Shown: one piece after another, positions 32,929 through 39,540 of the stretch
Layout of the letters: each line of letters opens with the position of its first letter
Numbering within the stretch: position 1 is the first letter of the stretch
IMG/VR virus record: IMGVR_UViG_3300018065_000011
Coordinates: 1-64,000 of that record
Direction: 5' to 3' (one strand)
DNA: 64,000 nucleotides
Origin: a virus
Translations under genes and position numbers: made by a program
The notes under the pieces: model-generated
What the model saw: only the letters and a program-made list of their open reading frames with translations
Told to the model about the DNA's origin: nothing
Databases searched by the model: none

Positions 32929-33605
32929 TCCCAATCTAGGCGAACGGGATCGCCTGGCTTCCAGGTCGCCTGGTACGCTTTGAGAGCGGCGGGCCGTGGG
33001 TCTTTGGGGAAGTCGGGTTGATGTTCCGACTTCGCGAACAGATCTTTCCAAGAGATGCGGCCGAGGAGAGGCAGAGTTTCTGTCTTCGTAAGCGCAAAGG
33101 CTGGGTAGTGCCTTGTCTGTCGCACATCGTACCAGTGGGCTTTGAGATACTCCTGGCTGTTGTGCCAATAGATTTCGTCTTGATACCGAGGAGCGGGGGA
33201 CATGGGTTTGCCATCTTTGTAGAGAAAGTCGGAGTGCAGCCCTGCGTGAAGTTGCCATTGACGATGACGTTGTTTGGCGAAAAGATCAGGCGTCAGTTGT
33301 CGAATGTCGAAAATTCGTGGCTGGTTTTCGTTCATCTTCTCATCGTACTTGCGTTCGATGCGGTCCCAGATGTTCTCCGCGTCCTCCTCATCGAGCAGGT
33401 CATCGATCAAGGTTTCTAGCTCTCGCCAACGAGGCTTGAGATTCCAGCTTCCCATCTGCTCGGAGGCATCGAGGTAGACAGGCTGCCCGTCGAGAAGGCC
33501 GATTCCTGTGACCATCCCGTCGTAGCTTCCCTCGCGCCAGAGAAGGAGAATACGGCCGGGCTCGATGTCTGATCGGTCGAATGTCTCCTTTACGCTAGTC
33601 ATCAT
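32925..33605 (-). CDS. hypothetical protein
   Basis: A 226-residue protein rich in Trp, Tyr and Arg (GRILLLWREGSYDGMVTGIG). Overlaps the upstream minus-strand gene by 11 bases. Unknown function. Confidence 0.6.
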   Translation of the reverse strand: MMTSVKETFDRSDIEPGRILLLWREGSYDGMVTGIGLLDGQPVYLDASEQMGSWNLKPRWRELETLIDDLLDEEDAENIWDRIERKYDEKMNENQPRIFDIRQLTPDLFAKQRHRQWQLHAGLHSDFLYKDGKPMSPAPRYQDEIYWHNSQEYLKAHWYDVRQTRHYPAFALTKTETLPLLGRISWKDLFAKSEHQPDFPKDPRPAALKAYQATWKPGDPVRLDWD

Positions 33606-34029
33606 TCTCCCTTGACTCAGCGATTTCGCTGTCGAGCAGGCTTTTGATCTGTTGAATGAGATCCTCGGGGATGTCTATCTTTCGATACCTGTCTTGCCAG
33701 CCGTGAAATTCATGCATGTAGCTGTACGTGCGGCCTTCGCCGACTTCCATGTAGAAAGGATCTGAGTAGATCCTTCCTAGAGTAGTCTCGACGTAGGGCA
33801 TGGCGAGAATGCCGGCGTCGGAACAACAGCCGCATGTGCGTCTCCACTCAAACTTGTTGCACTGGCTGTTAACCGTTGCGCTCTTGTACCGGATCGTGCC
33901 CCACCGATCTCGCTGAAAAGTGAGATCTGGAAACTCTTGTCTGAGCCGGTGAAGGCGCTCGTGCTCGGTCAGTCTTTTGGTTGCCTCTGCCTTGAGAGAC
34001 GCGAGGTGTTCTTCCATTGAGTCAGGCAC
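33595..34029 (-). CDS. hypothetical protein
   Basis: A 144-residue protein: charged helix then a Cys/Tyr-rich domain (CNKFEWRRTCGCCSDAGI). Possible metal site; unknown role. Confidence 0.55.
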   Translation of the reverse strand: MPDSMEEHLASLKAEATKRLTEHERLHRLRQEFPDLTFQRDRWGTIRYKSATVNSQCNKFEWRRTCGCCSDAGILAMPYVETTLGRIYSDPFYMEVGEGRTYSYMHEFHGWQDRYRKIDIPEDLIQQIKSLLDSEIAESRENDD

Positions 34030-34363
34030 AGGCGGACTCCTCTTCTTCGCGGAGATACTGTTGTCCCACGCACTCGGCGAGTTTGCGGTTGTGCTCCTCG
34101 GCGTCCCACTCGGTACACAATTTCTCGCGGCCTGTTTCTCTCATCGATCTGTTGTAGTCGCGGACGTGAGCGGGAGGATTCTTGCGGTGCAATCGTCCTC
34201 TGCCCCAAGCCCGAAGTGTGTAGAGACCCGTCACCACGTCGGCGTAGCGCCAGGGTGAGTAGTTACGGGCCTTGCAGAATTTCGTCCACTCGTCCCAAGA
34301 GGTACGGTGGAGTTTCTCGGCTGCGTGTATGTCGTCTACGAGTTTCTTGATGTCGATTTGCAT
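34022..34363 (-). CDS. hypothetical protein
   Basis: A 113-residue helical Arg-rich protein (KKLVDDIHAAEKLHRTSWDE). Overlaps the following gene by 8 bases. Confidence 0.55.
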   Translation of the reverse strand: MQIDIKKLVDDIHAAEKLHRTSWDEWTKFCKARNYSPWRYADVVTGLYTLRAWGRGRLHRKNPPAHVRDYNRSMRETGREKLCTEWDAEEHNRKLAECVGQQYLREEEESACA

Positions 34364-34369
34364 GTTTCC

Positions 34370-34666
34370 TCAGCGCAGCAACGGCAAGCCGCCGACTGCC
34401 TTTTTGATGGGTTGACGGTCGGCTACCGGCGGAATGCCGATTGCCATGATCTCTCCGCACCACGGCTCATCGGGTTCCCGAATTGCGTGGTGTGGAATGT
34501 TGAAAAGCCGCAGCTTGTCCTCGATGAAGGACAAGTGCGGCTCGTCTCTCGCAGCTAGCGCTACGGCATGTGTCCCCGGAGGCAGTTGCCCCGGCGACGA
34601 TTCTCCGGCAGCGTGGATGACCATCGCTGCCAGGACGCCCAACGGAAGGTCGCGGCGGACGATCAC
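34370..34666 (-). CDS. peptidyl-tRNA hydrolase Pth2-like protein
   Basis: A 98-residue protein: VIVRRDLPLGVLAAMVIHAA (Pth2 start with the DL.xG...A...HAA pattern), IREPDEPWCGEIMAIGIPPV (the late AIG motif) and GGLPLL. The Pth2 fold releases tRNA from stalled peptidyl-tRNA; shortened phage relatives exist, and enzymatic activity is inferred only. The usual Met start codon position reads ACG; GTG 34666 is used instead. Sits directly downstream of a tRNA gene. Confidence 0.6.
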   Translation of the reverse strand: MIVRRDLPLGVLAAMVIHAAGESSPGQLPPGTHAVALAARDEPHLSFIEDKLRLFNIPHHAIREPDEPWCGEIMAIGIPPVADRQPIKKAVGGLPLLR

Positions 34667-34683
34667 GTAGTGCGTCCAGAACG

Positions 34684-34757
34684 CGCGCTGAGAGGGGGTC
34701 GAACCCTCGACCTTCCGGGCGAATACCCCGGCTGCTCGGCCTACTGAGCTTCCAGCG
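34684..34757 (-). tRNA. tRNA with ATT anticodon (Asn-like) or pseudo-tRNA
   Basis: Acceptor GCGCTGG/TCAGCGC, D stem GCTC/GAGC, T arm GAGGGTTCGACCCCCTC all form. The anticodon stem CCGGG/CCCGG closes the loop GTATTCG, giving ATT at 34-36. Bacteria normally use GTT for Asn, and C37 is odd, so it may not decode normally. Confidence 0.55.
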
Positions 34758-34895
34758 CTGGCGTCTGCGGAGTCGCCTGGGGCGCTTCCGCGTGAATTCC
34801 GAGGTCCCTCAAGGGGCTGACTGTCATTCGGACTTCATCTGGGTCTCGACTCTAAGACCGGCCCCCGGTGGTGTCAAGGCCGCGCGAGTCGCGCT

Positions 34896-34951
34896 GTAAA
34901 CTTCTTACCCACGGCTACCAAGGGATCCCGTCCGCGATTCCCGCGTAGAGG
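34896..34951 (+). promoter_or_regulatory. variant promoter motif with a wider gap
   Basis: GTAAACTTCT and CGCGTAGAGG are both present but 36 bases apart instead of 10, as if 26 bases were inserted. The small gene at 34968 follows. Confidence 0.4.
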
Positions 34952-34967
34952 TGAGCCGTCTCAGGGC

Positions 34968-35096
34968 GTGGGCCGTAAAGGGTGCCGCTACTTTGAAGGA
35001 GGCAACACGGACGCCGGTACGCTGCGCAGGCTTGATTTGGTGCTCGGGGTTCTCAAGTATGCTGTCGACCACGGTCAACGAGTGGTCTGGAATTAG
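34968..35096 (+). CDS. hypothetical small protein
   Basis: A 42-residue protein (LRRLDLVLGVLKYAVDHGQR) starting at GTG 34968, 17 bases after the CGCGTAGAGG box. Tail overlap of 4 bases with the minus-strand gene. Confidence 0.45.
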   Translation: MGRKGCRYFEGGNTDAGTLRRLDLVLGVLKYAVDHGQRVVWN

Positions 35097-35293
35097 CGCC
35101 GCTTTGGCACCTTGTTGATCAGCCACAGGGCCATGCGCTCCAGAAGTCCCAGCGGTCGTACTCTCAATTGTGTTGTGGAGCGGGCAAGGATTTTGACGTA
35201 ATCCCCGTTCGTCAATTGAATGATATTTCCACGTCGGTAGTCGTGGCCGTCAGGATGTGGAATCCAAGGCATCTTGTACTTGGGGAGTTGCAT
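35093..35293 (-). CDS. hypothetical small protein
   Basis: A 66-residue basic protein (RGNIIQLTNGDYVKILARST). I chose ATG 35293. A strong hairpin lies just upstream. Confidence 0.5.
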   Translation of the reverse strand: MQLPKYKMPWIPHPDGHDYRRGNIIQLTNGDYVKILARSTTQLRVRPLGLLERMALWLINKVPKRR

Positions 35294-35307
35294 AGACCAA
35301 ATAGAAA

Positions 35308-35330
35308 GGGCTTCCCCGTGAGGAAGCCCC
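35308..35330 (-). terminator. hairpin GGGCTTCC/GGAAGCCC
   Basis: An 8-bp perfect stem with a 6-base loop, followed on the minus strand by CTTTCTATTT. Terminator or attenuator before the gene at 35293. Confidence 0.5.
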
Positions 35331-35536
35331 GTGCTCGATGACGCGGCCAAAAAGTGACCGGCCTCGGTGCGGATACCTGGCCCGTATCCGACACTTCGCG
35401 CCCCGCTGCTTTTGGATCTACGATCCGGCCTTACAGCGATTGGGAGGAGTATAGATGGCCTGGGGGGCGCCCGTCAACGCGCCTGGCGCGCGAAGGTTGG
35501 TCTATTTTGTGCCGATTCGGCGTATTCTGTAGGTGG

Positions 35537-35923
35537 ATGATGGTCGAATTGGAACATCCTCTGGAGTCGATCGCGGCTGTGATGGCGTTCTCCACTCTAG
35601 ACATGAAGCGGAAGTCCCAAGCAGCTTGGGAGGGGGATCGTGTGTGGAACAGCATTGCAGTTTCGCCGGACAGGCCCCCGATTGATTGGTTGTCCGATCC
35701 AAGACTCGCGTGGGTTTGGGGTGTCGTCCACGGCTGGGGTCCAGAAGACGAGGACTGGCATAGAGCGGCCAACGTAATCGGTTGGGATGATAGCACTCTC
35801 GATCGTTTGCGACGACTTCATCGCAAGTACCGGAATCTTCGTGCTAGTCAGATTGTACGTTCCTACATGAAGATGATCGGCATTGCAGAGGAGACTGCTC
35901 GTGATCTGGGAGATCTTCCATGA
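35537..35923 (+). CDS. hypothetical protein
   Basis: A 128-residue Trp-rich protein (AWVWGVVHGWGPEDEDWHRA). ATGATG start; either Met may be used. ATGA-coupled to the next gene. Confidence 0.55.
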   Translation: MMVELEHPLESIAAVMAFSTLDMKRKSQAAWEGDRVWNSIAVSPDRPPIDWLSDPRLAWVWGVVHGWGPEDEDWHRAANVIGWDDSTLDRLRRLHRKYRNLRASQIVRSYMKMIGIAEETARDLGDLP

Positions 35924-36120
35924 ATGAACAGAAGCAAACGTGGTTTCCTCTCGACGCCAGCACGACGGAACAGCATCGTGCTTGGGGGCTTTTGGTGTAC
36001 CGCAATGACGGACAGACACGAGGGCACGTAGCGGGCACCATTGTGATGGCTCGCATGGGTGAGGCCAGTGGGGTGGTGTTTGTGCCGCATGAGCTAATGC
36101 CCGCGCCTCGAAAGGGATGA
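35920..36120 (+). CDS. hypothetical small protein
   Basis: A 66-residue protein (VAGTIVMARMGEASGVVFVP), coupled by ATGA on both sides. Confidence 0.5.
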   Translation: MNEQKQTWFPLDASTTEQHRAWGLLVYRNDGQTRGHVAGTIVMARMGEASGVVFVPHELMPAPRKG

Positions 36121-36296
36121 CAGTCGAGCACATCCAGAGCGCCGTGGTTCACTCCTGGCGCTGCACGGTCTGCAAGTACGAGTGGGATGTCTACGGAGGA
36201 GACCCCTACGACTACGACCCGGATGAGGAGCCGGTAGGTCCGGTGCCGGACAGTTGTCCTCGTTGCGGGCCTTGGCAGCCTACCGTCACTCGATAG
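36117..36296 (+). CDS. zinc-ribbon protein
   Basis: A 59-residue protein with WRCTVCKYEW and SCPRCGPW (four Cys) around an acidic Tyr/Asp loop. ATGA-coupled; tail overlap of 11 bases with the minus-strand tag gene. Confidence 0.55.
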   Translation: MTVEHIQSAVVHSWRCTVCKYEWDVYGGDPYDYDPDEEPVGPVPDSCPRCGPWQPTVTR

Positions 36297-36975
36297 GAGC
36301 CCAGGCCCACTCTGCGGTAGCCGTGAATTTCGCCCGGAAGGGGAACGTGATCTGTCGCGTGTCTGCCCTGATTCGTCTGGGAGGAACGGCGAGGTTGTCC
36401 CAATCGGGGAACAGGATGTCCCAAGCCCCTACGTTGCTCTCTTGAGCCATCCAGTCTTCCCAAGTCTCCTCATCATCGATCACGCGCCCTACTCTCGGCC
36501 ACTCGGCGTGCTCGATGATCACCCAGGACCAGACCTTGGGGAAGTGCCGGTTGAGCACCATGGTCTCTAGCTTGCTCTCGATGATGAGAAAGTCACGTCC
36601 GCTTACCCGCGTCCGCATGGCTCGCCGCATGCTTTTCAGGGGGTAGCGGATCACTCCAGTCGTGTAGGCTGCGACGGTGCCCTTCACATCGCGTCGTTCG
36701 TGCTGAGCTTTTTCTGCGTCATCGGCAAGATTCTGAAAAGTGCTCTTGTCGGCTTGCGTCACTTGCCGAACAATGTAGTTGTCTGCGTCGTTCGCCGCAG
36801 CGATCAGAGCCTTGACCAGCTTGGGAAGGATGGTTCGCGCCTGATCTTCGAATACTTCTTTCGCGAGCGACTGGAGCGCCGAAGGAGGGGCTGCCTTCTT
36901 GAGCAAAGGAAGCAAGCCTTCCCGAAGTTGCGGTTGTTGCTGGGCGAGCCGGAGAATGCTGCGTCGTAGGCTCAT
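36286..36975 (-). CDS. LRKQ-tag-like protein, N-terminal tag
   Basis: A 229-residue protein starting MSLRRSILRLAQQQPQL, REGLLPLLKKA, a diverged form of the shared tag. The body has a helical part (VKALIAAANDADNYIVRQVT) then a Trp/Arg-rich alpha/beta domain. GGTAGGCTATGG upstream may be a -10 region, similar to that before the gene at 45716. Confidence 0.6.
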   Translation of the reverse strand: MSLRRSILRLAQQQPQLREGLLPLLKKAAPPSALQSLAKEVFEDQARTILPKLVKALIAAANDADNYIVRQVTQADKSTFQNLADDAEKAQHERRDVKGTVAAYTTGVIRYPLKSMRRAMRTRVSGRDFLIIESKLETMVLNRHFPKVWSWVIIEHAEWPRVGRVIDDEETWEDWMAQESNVGAWDILFPDWDNLAVPPRRIRADTRQITFPFRAKFTATAEWAWAPIE

Positions 36976-37040
36976 GGTCCTACTTCACGATCTTCCATAG
37001 CCTACCTATCGAGAGGCTGTTTGGGGTAAGGTGTTCTATC

Positions 37041-37232
37041 ATGGTGTTGGAAGCACTACCGAAGACGGAGCGCATTCGGCGGCTGATAAAGAAGGCGGAT
37101 TTGGCAGTTGAGCTTGCGAGGCTGTCGCTCCCAGCGCACTCGAGTCTTGAGGAAGTTGAGGAGAAAGCTCTCAAGTACATGAGTCTCACGAACAAGGAGA
37201 TTCAGGCTCGGATTCGGAAGAAGCAGAAGTAA
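37041..37232 (+). CDS. hypothetical helical protein
   Basis: A 63-residue helical Lys-rich protein (LIKKADLAVELARLSLPAHS). Confidence 0.5.
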   Translation: MVLEALPKTERIRRLIKKADLAVELARLSLPAHSSLEEVEEKALKYMSLTNKEIQARIRKKQK

Positions 37233-37258
37233 CGTGGATTCGTGGGCGTGTGTGTAAG

Positions 37259-37517
37259 ATGAGAGATGCGTGGGACGTGGAGGGCGAGGAGTCCGTAGCT
37301 CTCGTGAAGTGGTGTGACAAGCGGAAGTGCCTCCGAATCGGCGTACCACAAGGCGGCTGCCGAGGAGCTAGCGGTGCAAACGGGAGAGCAGAAACCCCGA
37401 TAACGCTCGGGGCCGGCGGCCCGTCTCTACCCGTTTGCGAGGTCGGCTTTGGACGGAGCCGAGGTCAACCTATCCTCGCTCCAGTATACCCTTGCATTTG
37501 CTCAGGGAGTCGTGTAG
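37259..37517 (+). pseudogene. small gene with a frameshift and an in-frame stop
   Basis: Starts MRDAWDVEGEESVALVKW. The coherent frame then moves (SASESAYHKAAAEELAVQTG...KPR), meets a TAA at 37401, and resumes in the same frame (RLYPFARSALDGAEVNLSSL, AFAQGVV) to a TAG at 37517. Two lesions in one gene point to decay. From 37518 to 37668 only a 32-residue frame is visible, of doubtful reality. Confidence 0.45.
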
Positions 37518-37668
37518 AAGGTGATCAGAGGTCAACATGTTCATCCTCAGCCGTCGAATATCCAAGCCTGTCGCCCCCGTTCCCAGCGGTATGGGTGTCG
37601 TCGTCGTGCGCTTGGCGTTTGACAGGCGACGGTGAACGCCAGGCTCAAGGACCGCGGAACGGGCGTAT

Positions 37669-37742
37669 AGGCCCGTAGCTCAGTCGGTTAGAGCGTGGGG
37701 CTCATAACCCCGTGGTCCTCGGTTCAATCCCGAGCGGGCCTA
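37669..37742 (+). tRNA. tRNA-Met (CAT)
   Basis: Acceptor AGGCCCG/CGGGCCT, D arm GCTC/GAGC, anticodon arm TGGGG CTCATAA CCCCG, T arm CTCGGTTCAATCCCGAG. CAT could also be Ile after lysidine modification. Confidence 0.9.
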
Positions 37743-37757
37743 CGAAAAGCATTCAAG

Positions 37758-37831
37758 GAGGACGTATCGGCCCAGTCTCCTAAACTGGCAAGCCGTAATG
37801 GATGATGGGGGTTCGAGTCCCTCCGTCCTCA
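37758..37831 (+). tRNA. tRNA-like element, CCT anticodon loop, no D arm
   Basis: Acceptor GAGGACG/CGTCCTC and T arm GGGGGTTCGAGTCCCTC are good and the total length (74) is normal. The only internal hairpin is CCAGT CTCCTAA ACTGG, placed where the D arm should be, extended by CGGC/GCCG. Eighteen bases then replace the usual anticodon arm. Possibly a rearranged tRNA-Arg. Confidence 0.4.
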
Positions 37832-37836
37832 CTATA

Positions 37837-37864
37837 CCGAGGTTCAAATCCTGCCGGGGACGCC
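37837..37864 (+). tRNA. 3' fragment of a tRNA gene
   Basis: GAGGTTCAAATCCTGCC followed by GGGGACGCCA: a T arm and acceptor 3' strand with encoded CCA but no 5' half. Remnant of a lost tRNA or a recombination/attachment site. Confidence 0.45.
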
Positions 37865-37874
37865 AAGGAGAAAC

Positions 37875-38147
37875 ATGAAGAGACGCACGTTCATAGGCAG
37901 CCTGTTCGCGGCCCTTGGAGCGATCTGCTTCCCTTGGAAGAGACGCAAGCGCAAGAAGTCTCTAGAGGAGATCAAGCAGGAGATCCTCATGGAGTACTTT
38001 CGTTCTCCTCAAGCACGAGGGAAACTGGCTGTAGGTATGGCTTTCCCTCTCCGAATGCGTCGCAACTATGCAGAGATTGGCAAGAGGATCTTTCTTGTGG
38101 AGGAATTGCCATCGGGCGCTCTCCCCTTCTACGACAGGGAGCCATGA
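37875..38147 (+). CDS. hypothetical protein with hydrophobic N-terminus
   Basis: A 90-residue protein starting MKRRTFIGSLFAALGAICF (a signal-like segment after Arg-Arg), then a very basic stretch (KRRKRKKS), then EILMEYFRSPQARGKLAVGM and IFLVEELPSGALPFYDRE. The last block faintly recalls N-terminal parts of some phage structural proteins. ATGA-coupled to the next gene. Confidence 0.5.
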   Translation: MKRRTFIGSLFAALGAICFPWKRRKRKKSLEEIKQEILMEYFRSPQARGKLAVGMAFPLRMRRNYAEIGKRIFLVEELPSGALPFYDREP

Positions 38148-38422
38148 AAGAGCACTGTACCAGACATCTCCGAAAAGGGATCAAGAAGCCAGCCGTGTAC
38201 ATCCTCGAAGGCGGGCTATGCGAGACTTGTTGGATCGATTGGTGGATCGAAGGACTGCACATCGAGAACCCGAGAGAACGAGCCAAAGTACGTCGAGAGA
38301 CAAAAGCTGCCTTAAGGAGAAGACGCAAGCGAAAGGCCGGGAAGCTCAGATGGTTAGAGCACCATCCCGACACGGTGGGGGTCCTCGGTTCGATCCCGAG
38401 CCCGGTCACCACGTTCCTGTAG
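38144..38422 (+). CDS. Cys-containing basic protein overlapping a tRNA
   Basis: 92 residues. Residues 1-62 look normal (KPAVYILEGGLCETCWIDWW, then RRRRKRK). The frame then runs straight through the tRNA-Val gene before reaching a stop, so the last ~30 codons are tRNA sequence. tRNA processing would cut the mRNA. Confidence 0.45.
   Translation: MKEHCTRHLRKGIKKPAVYILEGGLCETCWIDWWIEGLHIENPRERAKVRRETKAALRRRRKRKAGKLRWLEHHPDTVGVLGSIPSPVTTFL
38335..38408 (+). tRNA. tRNA-Val (GAC)
   Basis: Acceptor GGCCGGG/CCCGGTC, D arm GCTC/GAGC, anticodon arm CCATC CCGACAC GGTGG, T arm CTCGGTTCGATCCCGAG. Position 33 is C instead of U. Confidence 0.75.
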
Positions 38423-38487
38423 CTCAGCCCGGACAGAGCGTCACGTTCCGAACGTGAGGGGCGTAGGTTCAAATCCTACCAGGAACG
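38413..38487 (+). tRNA. tRNA-Arg (CCG)
   Basis: Acceptor GTTCCTG/CAGGAAC, anticodon arm TCACG TTCCGAA CGTGA, T arm GTAGGTTCAAATCCTAC. All arms complete. Confidence 0.9.
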
Positions 38488-38490
38488 CAA

Positions 38491-38520
38491 GTATACTTTC
38501 TGCCGAAACTCACGTAGACA
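38491..38520 (+). promoter_or_regulatory. 30-bp promoter motif
   Basis: GTATACTTTC, 10 bases, CACGTAGACA, just after a tRNA gene. A 29-codon plus-strand frame at 38576 follows with TAGGAGG before its ATG, but it lies opposite a longer minus-strand gene. Confidence 0.65.
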
Positions 38521-38548
38521 AGAGCGTGTGGAGACGACACAAACCTCT

Positions 38549-38857
38549 TCAACGAGCTACTGTAGGAGGTAAGCTATGGGCATGCCCCAAAAGGGTTCCC
38601 GTACGCGCTTGAAGGATGAAGATGCCGTCGTGTCCCTCTTCGTCATGCGCGACGCCAGCTTCTAGTTGTACGTTTCCGCCATCGGGAGGCACACGGAATT
38701 CTTGCTCCTCTCCGAACCGGCTGCCCGCTTCGCCCGGCTCACCCGGCTCGCCTCCAAGGTCCGCCTGGATCTTGCCTTCGCCGCCCGGCGTGAGAATGAC
38801 ATCATCAGGATGGGATTCTTGTGGGTTTGTGATCTCTGGCACGTTCCACTCTACCAA
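38549..38857 (-). CDS. hypothetical protein with GEPGEPGEAG segment
   Basis: A 102-residue acidic, Gly/Pro/Glu-rich protein (DDVILTPGGEGKIQADLGGE) with a short collagen-like stretch. TTG start overlapping the upstream stop by 7 bases. The plus strand holds a competing short frame with a better ribosome site, so this call is moderate. Confidence 0.4.
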   Translation of the reverse strand: MVEWNVPEITNPQESHPDDVILTPGGEGKIQADLGGEPGEPGEAGSRFGEEQEFRVPPDGGNVQLEAGVAHDEEGHDGIFILQARTGTLLGHAHSLPPTVAR

Positions 38858-39069
38858 CCAGAGGTATCGGGATTTGCCAGCATGGCGTGGCGCTCAGCCA
38901 CACGTCGGGAGCGTCTGAGGCATCGTGGCTTGCCGTCGATGGGTTTGCCGTCGAGGTACACGAGGTAGTCGTCTGTTCGCTGTTGTTTCACCGGACGAAT
39001 TTCGTAGCCCTTCCACGTGTACGTGTACGACGTGTTTCCTTTATCCAGGCGAGGGACCCACGTAGCCAT
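38851..39069 (-). CDS. hypothetical protein
   Basis: A 72-residue basic protein (NTSYTYTWKGYEIRPVKQQR). GAGAGAAG precedes the ATG. Confidence 0.5.
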   Translation of the reverse strand: MATWVPRLDKGNTSYTYTWKGYEIRPVKQQRTDDYLVYLDGKPIDGKPRCLRRSRRVAERHAMLANPDTSGW

Positions 39070-39128
39070 GCTTCTCTCAAGAGAACACAATACGCTCAGT
39101 ACCGATCCAGATGGTGTAGAATAGGGCA

Positions 39129-39323
39129 GTGGACGATTACCGCAAGATCGACGCAGCGGTTCCCGTAGCGAGGAAGAAGAACCTCACCATCCGCATGGCT
39201 TGCTTCAGCGAAGAAGAAGCACGAGCACTAGAGGACTACGCGAAGAACAAGTACCCGGATGTTTCGTTCCAATTCACTTGGCTCACGTTTTTCGATCCCA
39301 ATGAAACAGACGCTAACAACTGA
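39129..39323 (+). CDS. hypothetical protein
   Basis: A 64-residue protein (LTIRMACFSEEEARALEDYA) starting at GTG 39129, with GTGTAGAAT just upstream as a possible -10. Confidence 0.5.
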   Translation: MDDYRKIDAAVPVARKKNLTIRMACFSEEEARALEDYAKNKYPDVSFQFTWLTFFDPNETDANN

Positions 39324-39540
39324 AGAAGTGCTACGACAGCGCGTTCAAGGTGCCATCCGCGAGGAGATTCGGTTGCGCATAGTATGGGAAAATGCGGTAG
39401 AGCGTGCCAAGACAGGCGCTCCTGGTGCGCGGCATGCCGAAGAGGACGCTGCGTATGCCCTCGGCCTAGCTCGCAAACAAGTGAACGAGCAAATGCGGCA
39501 GTTGATGGAGCACTGTCGCCGGAGGTACGGATACGGCTAG
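39301..39540 (+). CDS. hypothetical helical protein
   Basis: A 79-residue helical protein (TEEVLRQRVQGAIREEIRLR). Tail overlap of 4 bases with speE on the other strand. Confidence 0.5.
   Translation: MKQTLTTEEVLRQRVQGAIREEIRLRIVWENAVERAKTGAPGARHAEEDAAYALGLARKQVNEQMRQLMEHCRRRYGYG

Noticed and set aside
38576-38665. A 29-codon plus-strand gene with promoter motif and good ribosome site, followed after TAG by an open frame
   Set aside because: The opposite strand encodes a longer coherent protein, and the continuation after TAG looks like the antisense of its Gly/Pro/Glu segment. Kept only as a note.
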